The position numbers were made by a program, and so were the translations under genes. Shown in pieces: positions 14,536 through 20,316 of a stretch of DNA of 20,316 bases (positions within the stretch are counted from its first letter, which is position 1; each line of letters begins with the position of its first letter). Source of the DNA: Candidatus Caenarcanales bacterium (lineage in GTDB: Bacteria; Cyanobacteriota; Vampirovibrionia; LMEP-6097); the NCBI GenBank assembly GCA_022447685.1, contig JAKVAO010000049.1:1-20316 (forward strand), written 5' to 3'. The notes under the pieces are model-generated. The model did no database searches. It was not told where the DNA came from and worked only from the letters and a program-made list of their open reading frames with translations.

Positions 14536-17169
14536 TTATAACTCAGTTTTAGCAATTTCTTTGATGGTGTAACACTGAATAGTATCACCTTCTTCAAGAT
14601 CATTGTATCTCTCAAAGCTAATACCACACTCGAAACCTTCTTTAACTGATTTCACATCGTCTTTGAAACGTTTCAAGTAATCAAGTTTACCTTCATAGAT
14701 TTGAACTCCGTCTCTAAGAACTTTCGCTTTCTGGTTTCTCTGAAGCTCACCAGAAGTTACGTAAGAACCGGCGATTTTACGTTTATCTATAATAAATATC
14801 TTACGAATTTCAGCTTCACCAAGATCAACTTCTTCAAGATCAGGATCGTGTAAACCAAGTACAGACTTACCAATATCTTCGATTAACTTATAAATGATTT
14901 CATAGGACTTGATTTTGACACCCAGTTTCTCAGCAAGTTTAGCTGTTTGCGAGTCAGTACCTACGTGGAAACCAATAACTAATGCTTCAGTATTTTCAGC
15001 TAGAGTAACGTCATTTGCTGTAATAGAACCAGATTCAAAAACAATAGGTTTCACTAGAACTTCATCAGTAGAGAGTTTGTTAAGTTCAGCTGCTATAGCT
15101 TCTGCTGAACCTTGAACGTCTGCTTTGATAATAACTCTAAGTTCTTTAGCCTGACCTTCTTTGATCTCTGATGCGAAAGCAGATATACCTTTGAATCTCT
15201 TATCTTCTAATTCTTTATGCTTCTCTTCATCAGCAAACTTCTTAGCTTCCTGAATACTAGAGTAAACCTTAATAGGATCACCCGCTTTAGGAACGCCAGA
15301 TAGACCTAGGATTTTGACTGGAGTAGAAGGACCAGCACTGTCTTTCTTCTCACCGTTCTCATTGAATATGGCTTTAACTCTACCGCTCTCAGCTCCAGCT
15401 GCGATAATATCACCTATTCTCAAGGTTCCATTTTGAACTAGTATAGTAGCCAAAGTACCTTGGTGTCTAGACATCTCAGCTTCAATAACTGAACCTACAG
15501 CAGATCTATTAGGGTTAGAACGAATCTCTTCAGATAACTCAGCATCAGCAACAAGAATAATTTTTTCTAACAAGTCGTCTATGTTTAGAATTTTCAGAGC
15601 ACTAATTTCAGAAGAAACTATGCTACCACCATACTTATCAACGATAATCTCATGCTCAGAAAGCTGACCATAGACTTTGTCTACATTAGCGCCCTCTTTA
15701 TCGATTTTATTTACAGCGACAAGGAAAGGAACTTTACTCTCTTTGATATGTTGAATACATTCAATTGTTTGTTGGTTAACACCATCATCAGCAGCAACGA
15801 TTAGGATTACTATATCCGTAATATTAGCTCCTCTTCGTCTCATTGAAGTAAAAGCTTCGTGACCAGGAGTATCTATAATAGTTACAATTCTTTCGTTATT
15901 ATCGAAGTCTTTAGTGGTAACTTGGTAAGCACTAATGTGTTGAGTGATTCCACCAAATTCAGAATCAACGATTTTTTTCTGATAATTTCTTAAACAGTCT
16001 ACTAGTGTAGTTTTACCGTGGTCAACGTGACCCATTATAGTAACAACTGGAGGTCTAGTGATTAGATTACCTTCAGTCTCATCTTCTTTAAGAGTGTCTG
16101 TTAGTTCTTCATTCTTAAGTGAATTCTCTTCATCAGTGGTAACTAGATAGTTTTGGGATTCTAAATATTCTACAATAAGATCTTTCTCTAAGATATCATT
16201 TACAGTTTTAATGATTTTCTTCATGAAGAAGTAAGTAATAATCTGTGTTTCAGGGATATCAATTTTGTGAGAAAGCTCCCTTACTGTCATTGAGTTACTA
16301 ACATTGAATAGTTTTGGTTCATCATCTTGAACAACTTCAGCTTTAGGCTTAGATTTTTTGAGTCTAGCTTCTTGAGGGCTGACAGGTTTTTTGGTTCTGC
16401 CAAGTCCTTTCTTACCCTGAACTCTTAAAGTTGGAGCAGCAACTCTATATGGTTGTTGAGGCTTATTCTGAGCTGGGTTTAAAGATAAAGATTTTACATT
16501 CTGAATATCGCCAATAGACTTAGTAGCTCTAGATTCAACAGTATTCTTAGGAGCCATTGTTTTGTTGTTAGCTTTAACAGACTTAACTAGATCGTTGATA
16601 GCTTCATCTGTTTCGGATAACTCAGGTGCTTCTTCTTCTAAAACTGCTTCTGCGCTCATTTCTTCTTCAGCTTCTTCTATAGCAGCTTCAACTGGATCTA
16701 TTGCTGTTTCTTCAGTACTTGTTTCAGAGCTAGTTTCACTTTCAGTAGGGCTAGAAGATGATTCAACTTCTTTCGTTTCTTCACTAGCTTCAGTTTCGTC
16801 TTTTGCTTCCTCTGCGTTTTCATCAACAGGAGCTGAGATTCTTCTAACGATTTTTAGTTTACGTTTAGGTGCAGCAGCTGGAGATTCACTAGCTAAGCTT
16901 GCTTTAGCACTAGAGCTAGATGAACTACTACTAGAACCATATTCTCCAACTATGGAGTCAATATCGATTTCTTTTAAAAGATTTTCTGCTACATTAGCTT
17001 CGATACTGCTAGAAGCTGTCTTAGGATAGGAGCCGAATCTCGGAGCTGACTCAAGAATTCTTCTGGTGATTTCTGTTTGAATCTTTTTCTGGGCTTTAGC
17101 GTCAACCACTGATTCAGGTACAGATTCCCTCGCCAAGTCATAGATTCTTATTTTGTCTTTTGCTACCAT
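14536..17169 (-). CDS. infB: Translation initiation factor IF-2
   Basis: The GTPase that delivers initiator fMet-tRNA to the 30S subunit and promotes subunit joining. In 877 residues the order is: an N-terminal IF2_N-like helix pair; a long disordered stretch (about 70-290) rich in Ser, Glu, Ala and later Lys; a second IF2_N unit (VRELSHKIDIPETQIITYFF, near residue 300); then the G domain. The G domain has GHVDHGKTT (about 379), DTPGHEAF (about 433) and NKID (about 486). After it come the beta-barrel and C-terminal tRNA-binding domains. AAGGAG precedes the ATG by five or six bases. A run of nine serines near residue 79 is unusual. The gene follows ylxR by 11 bases. Confidence 0.97.
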   Translation of the reverse strand: MVAKDKIRIYDLARESVPESVVDAKAQKKIQTEITRRILESAPRFGSYPKTASSSIEANVAENLLKEIDIDSIVGEYGSSSSSSSSSAKASLASESPAAAPKRKLKIVRRISAPVDENAEEAKDETEASEETKEVESSSSPTESETSSETSTEETAIDPVEAAIEEAEEEMSAEAVLEEEAPELSETDEAINDLVKSVKANNKTMAPKNTVESRATKSIGDIQNVKSLSLNPAQNKPQQPYRVAAPTLRVQGKKGLGRTKKPVSPQEARLKKSKPKAEVVQDDEPKLFNVSNSMTVRELSHKIDIPETQIITYFFMKKIIKTVNDILEKDLIVEYLESQNYLVTTDEENSLKNEELTDTLKEDETEGNLITRPPVVTIMGHVDHGKTTLVDCLRNYQKKIVDSEFGGITQHISAYQVTTKDFDNNERIVTIIDTPGHEAFTSMRRRGANITDIVILIVAADDGVNQQTIECIQHIKESKVPFLVAVNKIDKEGANVDKVYGQLSEHEIIVDKYGGSIVSSEISALKILNIDDLLEKIILVADAELSEEIRSNPNRSAVGSVIEAEMSRHQGTLATILVQNGTLRIGDIIAAGAESGRVKAIFNENGEKKDSAGPSTPVKILGLSGVPKAGDPIKVYSSIQEAKKFADEEKHKELEDKRFKGISAFASEIKEGQAKELRVIIKADVQGSAEAIAAELNKLSTDEVLVKPIVFESGSITANDVTLAENTEALVIGFHVGTDSQTAKLAEKLGVKIKSYEIIYKLIEDIGKSVLGLHDPDLEEVDLGEAEIRKIFIIDKRKIAGSYVTSGELQRNQKAKVLRDGVQIYEGKLDYLKRFKDDVKSVKEGFECGISFERYNDLEEGDTIQCYTIKEIAKTEL

Positions 17170-17180
17170 TAATCTCCTTC

Positions 17181-17399
17181 TTAAGTAGTAATCATTTCAT
17201 AAATCCCTTTAAATCTCTTGTTTTTTTGAATTTTCTTTATACATTCATCATTTTTACAGACATAAACTGACTTGCCAAAAGTCTTTTTATCAGGATTTAA
17301 GATCAAAGTTTTGGATTTGTATTCGGTCATTATACGGTGCATGCTATTTCTATCTTTCTGGATTCTGCATGCGATACAAAACCTTAAAACCTCTTTCAT
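17181..17399 (-). CDS. ylxR: YlxR family RNA-binding protein (RnpM-like)
   Basis: A 72-residue basic protein of the YlxR family, nearly always between nusA and infB. The family motif R-C-AC is present as RFCIACR (C8, C11), and the C-terminal half has the conserved GKSVYVCKNDECI pattern. Family members bind RNA, and one from Bacillus subtilis (RnpM) has been linked to RNase P. The start lies three bases after the nusA stop, without a clear ribosome site, so coupled translation is likely. Confidence 0.88.
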   Translation of the reverse strand: MKEVLRFCIACRIQKDRNSMHRIMTEYKSKTLILNPDKKTFGKSVYVCKNDECIKKIQKNKRFKGIYEMITT

Positions 17400-17402
17400 A
17401 AA

Positions 17403-18542
17403 TTATACGTGTTCTTCGACTTCCTCCTCCTCTTGCTCTGAGTCAGCGTCGTCATCTTGCGCTTGAACGTTAATCTCTGTGGCTTTAATATCGATTTTCC
17501 AACCAGTCAGTCTTGCAGCCATTCTTACGTTCTGACCGCCTCTACCGATAGCTAAACTCAATTGGTCTGGAGCTACAGTAACTTCAGCTCTCTTCTCTTT
17601 ACCATCGTCGAATAATGCAACAGTAAGAACTTGAGCTGGACTTAAAGCACTAGAGATAAAGTTAACAGGATCTTCAGAGAAGCGAACTATGTCAATTTTC
17701 TCATTCTTAAGTTCTGAAAGTATGTTTTGGATTCTTGAACCTCTAGAGCCGATACAAGCTCCAACTGGATCAACGTCATCATTAACTGATGCAACAGCGA
17801 TCTTCGTTCTTTGACCAGCTTCACGAGCTATAGCTCTAACTTCTACAGTTTTATCTTCGATCTCTGGAACTTCAATCTCAAATAACTCTTTAACTAAGTT
17901 TTCATGAGTATGAGAAGCGATAATGATAGGAACTTTTCTATCTTCTTTATATTCAAGTATAAGAACTCTAATTCTTGAACCAACTTTGTAAGTTTCTCTA
18001 GGTAATTGGAATTTAAGAGGTATATGAGCTGTGAAGTTACCTAGGTCAACAACAACATTAGGTTGTCCTGAGATAGTGTACTCAATTCTTTTGATAATAC
18101 CAGCCATAGTATTACCTTGTCTTTCCTTAAATTCATCTCTCAGATTAGATTTCTCAGCTTCTCTAATTCTCTGAGTCATAATTTGCTTCGCTGTAGTGGC
18201 AGCAATTCTACCAAATTCAGCAAAGTCATCAGGAGTAACATCGAGTTCAAGGACTTCACCTTCAACCACATCAGGGATATACTCTTGTGCTTCAGCAAGT
18301 GAAATCTCTCTAGAAGAGTCTTGCATATTAGCAACTACAGTCTTAGGAGCGAAAATTCCAATCTCACCAGTATCTTCTTCGTAGACAACCTGAACTGTAT
18401 CTTGGTTAGTAAGTCCCATTTTCTTCTTGTAAGCACCACCCACTGCATCGCAGATAGCCTTAATAAAGGTCTGCTTAGGGATGTTCTTTTCTAATTCAAG
18501 TTGCTCCGCTGCTTCTACTAGATTTTTACCGATATTGTACAT
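17403..18542 (-). CDS. nusA: Transcription termination/antitermination factor NusA
   Basis: Binds RNA polymerase and nascent RNA, and affects pausing, intrinsic termination and antitermination. From the ATG at 18540-18542 the product has 379 residues. A longer in-frame extension to 18638 is rejected because it would cross the promoter start site and the leader hairpin. Domains: N-terminal polymerase-binding region (1-135, with KQTFIKAICDAVGGAYKKK), S1 (about 144-210), KH1 (GACIGSRGSRIQ near 260) and KH2 (LAIGRGGQNVRMAARL near 328). A short, very acidic tail (DSEQEEEEVEEH) ends the protein. There are no C-terminal AR repeats of the E. coli type. It is the first gene of its operon here. Confidence 0.96.
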   Translation of the reverse strand: MYNIGKNLVEAAEQLELEKNIPKQTFIKAICDAVGGAYKKKMGLTNQDTVQVVYEEDTGEIGIFAPKTVVANMQDSSREISLAEAQEYIPDVVEGEVLELDVTPDDFAEFGRIAATTAKQIMTQRIREAEKSNLRDEFKERQGNTMAGIIKRIEYTISGQPNVVVDLGNFTAHIPLKFQLPRETYKVGSRIRVLILEYKEDRKVPIIIASHTHENLVKELFEIEVPEIEDKTVEVRAIAREAGQRTKIAVASVNDDVDPVGACIGSRGSRIQNILSELKNEKIDIVRFSEDPVNFISSALSPAQVLTVALFDDGKEKRAEVTVAPDQLSLAIGRGGQNVRMAARLTGWKIDIKATEINVQAQDDDADSEQEEEEVEEHV

Positions 18543-18558
18543 TTTTCTGTATCTTCCC

Positions 18559-18583
18559 AAAAAAAAATGAGACCGAGGCCTCA
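18559..18583 (-). terminator. Terminator-like hairpin in the nusA leader (candidate attenuator)
   Basis: On the minus strand TGAGGC-CTCG-GTCTCA (18583-18568) folds into a six-pair stem, including one G-U pair, with a four-base loop. It is followed at once by nine U residues (18567-18559). It lies about 20 bases after the predicted transcription start and 16 bases before the nusA ATG. A partial GGGAAG ribosome site follows it. The opposite strand has no U run, so it acts only towards nusA. A weak stem with a good U run is the type of terminator that NusA is known to assist. Confidence 0.6.
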
Positions 18584-18608
18584 CCGAGAAAACTATCCTA
18601 CATTTACT

Positions 18609-18638
18609 ATTATATCCAATTTTGCTCTTATATAACAA
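18609..18638 (-). promoter_or_regulatory. Promoter of the nusA operon (sigma-70 type)
   Basis: On the minus strand TTGTTA (18638-18633) and a perfect TATAAT (18614-18609) are 18 bases apart. Transcription should start near 18602, giving a leader of about 60 bases before the ATG at 18542. This is the best promoter-like sequence I found in the window. Confidence 0.6.
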
Positions 18639-18661
18639 AAACCATTAAAATAGTTTTTGTT
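18634..18661. repeat. Nine-base inverted repeat over the nusA -35 region
   Basis: AACAAAAAC (18634-18642) and GTTTTTGTT (18653-18661) are perfect inverted arms around a ten-base spacer. It overlaps the -35 box of nusA and lies between the divergent nusA and lipoprotein genes. It could be an operator, but it is AT-rich and simple in sequence, so chance is possible. Confidence 0.4.
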
Positions 18662-18734
18662 GAAACTTGTGATATTATCTTGTATCGTTGCCGTGGGTTT
18701 ATGTGTATAAAAAGACGATAAGTAATCAAAATAT

Positions 18735-19370
18735 ATGAAAGCTAGTCAAATTCCGGAAAGACTTTTAGGCTTATTAGGGGCGTCTTTAGCCTTAACTTCT
18801 TGTCCTCATGAAAAGATTGGGGTAAATTTAAGCAAGCAAGAAGTTCAAAATTTAAAGCCTGGGCAAGAAGTTGTTGAATACAATGAGCGGGTTACTAAAG
18901 AGTTAGGCTTGGAAGATTGCCCTAATGTGAAGTTGCTGAAATATGAGAATGGAGCTATAGTTAGACCAGGTAACGGAAATTGGATTCTTGCTTGTGAACT
19001 TTCAAAACAAGAAAAAAGAAATCAAGGTGAGAGTATATCTATACCAGAAAATAGTGATTCTTTTTTTGGGAAAACCTATTCTGATTTATTAATGGATAAT
19101 TTTATTAATCAAGCCTCAACTCGTGATCTTCCAGATTTACAATCTGATTTGACTAAATTTTTGAATAAAGACTGCCCTAGCAGTAAATTTATCAGCCCTG
19201 CTTCACTTTATTCCTGTCCCTTTAATAATTCAACTGGTGATTTACAAAGTAATAATCTGAATGCTTCTACATTAAATACTAATAATTTCTTAAATGATCA
19301 TGTTATTAATGACGATTCCACATGTATAAATCCAGATATACTGACAGACCTTCATAAGCGTTGTTTATAA
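18735..19370 (+). CDS. Putative lipoprotein of unknown function
   Basis: The 211-residue product begins with a lipoprotein signal peptide: a hydrophobic stretch (residues 10-20) leading to the lipobox LTSC with C23 as the lipidated residue. The mature part contains further cysteines and two DCP motifs (EDCPNVK near residue 63 and KDCPSSK near residue 150), each followed by another cysteine 10-30 residues on. The C-terminal half is rich in Asn, Ser and Thr and probably loosely folded. I recognise no family. The gene is divergent from nusA and convergent with the BI-1 family gene. No ribosome site is evident before the ATG. Confidence 0.7.
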   Translation: MKASQIPERLLGLLGASLALTSCPHEKIGVNLSKQEVQNLKPGQEVVEYNERVTKELGLEDCPNVKLLKYENGAIVRPGNGNWILACELSKQEKRNQGESISIPENSDSFFGKTYSDLLMDNFINQASTRDLPDLQSDLTKFLNKDCPSSKFISPASLYSCPFNNSTGDLQSNNLNASTLNTNNFLNDHVINDDSTCINPDILTDLHKRCL

Positions 19371-19371
19371 A

Positions 19372-19387
19372 ATAAGCTAAAGCTTAT
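19372..19387. terminator. Possible bidirectional terminator between convergent genes
   Basis: ATAAGC-TAAA-GCTTAT forms a six-pair stem with a four-base loop across the 13-base gap between the lipoprotein and BI-1 genes, reaching the stop codon of the latter. On the minus strand it is followed by TTTTAT. On the plus strand only a mixed CT run follows. Stem and U run are weak. Confidence 0.4.
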
Positions 19388-20094
19388 CTTCTTCTATCAC
19401 CTAAGATCCTCAAAAGGTAAATAAATAAATTAATGAAGTCTAGATATAACTTCAAAGCTCCAAGTACAGCATAGTTAGGATTGTATCCATGGTTTTGACC
19501 AATCTTCTTAATAGCCTGCATATCATAAGCAGTAAGTCCGACGAAAAGAAAAACACCAGCGTAGTTAATAAGACTAGCAAGTCCAGTGCTATGCAAGAAC
19601 ATATTCAGAACTGAAGCTATGATTAAGCCAATTAGTCCCATGAATAACATGCTACCTAAACCAGATAAGTCTTTTTTAGTTGTCGCGCCATAGAGTGCAG
19701 TGACACCAAAGGTTACGGCTGCTACGCAGAAGGTCGAGAATATAGATTGTGAAGTATAGACTAAGAAAACTGAGCTGAAAAGCACACCATTCAAGCCTGC
19801 ATAGATAAAAAAGTTAGCAGCTGCAGCAGCTGGGGACATTTTGTGCATATTTGCACTGAGATTCCAGACCAAAGCGAAAGTACCTATGCCGAGTAGAATC
19901 ATAATCATCATATTCGAGTAAATAGCTTTAATAATGACTGGATTGCTGGCTACTAGAAAGGCAATTACTCCAGTGCTTAGTAAACCCATAAACATCCATG
20001 AGAAGACCTTGGATATGAAGCTCTGTTCTTTAATCTGAAAGCCAGAGTCGTATCTATCATCAGGATTAGATAAATCAAAAGAATAATCACTCAT
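19384..20094 (-). CDS. Bax inhibitor-1/YccA family membrane protein
   Basis: A 236-residue integral membrane protein with seven hydrophobic helices after a polar N-terminal 25 residues. The family signatures are clear in the last helices: GLTAYDMQ with D191, and LYLDFINLFIYLLRILG with D219. In the bacterial homologue BsYetJ the two matching aspartates form a pH-sensitive pair that gates calcium leak; whether this protein does the same is inference. In other bacteria the YccA branch interacts with the FtsH protease. The gene is monocistronic as far as visible and convergent with the lipoprotein gene. Confidence 0.92.
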   Translation of the reverse strand: MSDYSFDLSNPDDRYDSGFQIKEQSFISKVFSWMFMGLLSTGVIAFLVASNPVIIKAIYSNMMIMILLGIGTFALVWNLSANMHKMSPAAAAANFFIYAGLNGVLFSSVFLVYTSQSIFSTFCVAAVTFGVTALYGATTKKDLSGLGSMLFMGLIGLIIASVLNMFLHSTGLASLINYAGVFLFVGLTAYDMQAIKKIGQNHGYNPNYAVLGALKLYLDFINLFIYLLRILGDRRR

Positions 20095-20278
20095 ATTTAT
20101 AATTCTAGCAAATGATTCGATTTTAAAAGCTTTGTAAATACTGTGGAAAAGCTTAAATTTGTTGGATATTTATATTTTCTTCACTATTAGTATTAACAAA
20201 TTTGGGTTATATGTATTATTATCTTGCGTGTATAAGGTTTTGGTAACTACTCAGGTAAATTGAAAATTAGCAGCAAAT

Positions 20279-20316
20279 ATGTTTTGGCAAGCTAGAATAG
20301 CAGATTGTCCTAATCT
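20279..20316 (+). CDS. Possible start of a further gene, cut by the window edge
   Basis: From ATG 20279 the frame stays open to the edge and reads MFWQARIADCPN. There is no ribosome site and the stretch is only 12 codons, so it may be chance. The ADCPN segment recalls the DCPN of the lipoprotein at 18735. Confidence 0.15.
   Translation, partial: MFWQARIADCPN

Noticed and set aside
16562..17029. Long plus-strand open frame opposite infB, rich in Ser and Ala
   Set aside because: It is the antisense image of the Ser/Glu/Ala-rich linker of IF-2, with no ribosome site or promoter; the infB reading is certain.
18543..18638. Longer nusA from 18638 with 32 extra N-terminal residues
   Set aside because: It would cross the predicted transcription start and the leader hairpin, and those residues do not resemble the NusA N-terminus.
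20095..20278. Promoter or small RNA in the AT-rich stretch before the BI-1 gene
   Set aside because: I found -10-like sequences but no properly spaced -35 box and no stable hairpin with a U run.

Overview
The window is AT-rich bacterial chromosome, mostly conserved housekeeping genes in a housekeeping order, with an accessory stretch at the left and a small mobile-element scar in the middle. The signs point to a didermic or envelope-complex, possibly flagellated, low-GC bacterium: an amidase with several AMIN domains, a RodZ with a DUF4115 tail, a flagellin-like protein and a lipoprotein. AMIN-type amidases together with this base composition would fit a non-photosynthetic relative of Cyanobacteria (Melainabacteria/Vampirovibrionia-like). 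That placement is inference and was not tested.

Left (1-3810): the end of an IS3-type element (1-72) abuts a decayed, internally deleted copy (73-792) of the large flagellin-like gene that follows intact (900-3269). The intact protein has flagellin-like helical ends around a middle of about seven FG-GAP-like repeats, probably a beta-propeller displayed on a filament or secreted. A small secreted protein of unknown function follows (3325-3810).

Middle left (3741-8900): a minus-strand cell-wall pair, AMIN amidase and glutamate racemase with abutting stop and start codons. Divergent from it is argC (arginine biosynthesis), then an acidic protein of unknown function.

Scar (8967-10270): a truncated IS3-family element interrupts or abuts what look like two pieces of one small gene. 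The transposase keeps its DDE core but has lost its N-terminus and any usual start codon.

Right (10283-18542, minus strand): one long tight gene cluster, nusA-ylxR-infB-rbfA-truB-rodZ-membrane protein-ctpA, links transcription/translation factors to envelope functions. Ahead of nusA lie a recognisable promoter and, between promoter and start codon, a terminator-like hairpin with nine U residues: a candidate attenuator that could let NusA control its own operon. rimP, often upstream of nusA, is absent here; a divergent lipoprotein gene stands in its place. The window ends with a BI-1/YccA family membrane protein and an AT-rich intergenic stretch.

I saw no tRNA, rRNA or CRISPR array. The strongest candidates for something new are the propeller-bearing flagellin-like protein with its decayed neighbour copy, and the nusA leader hairpin.
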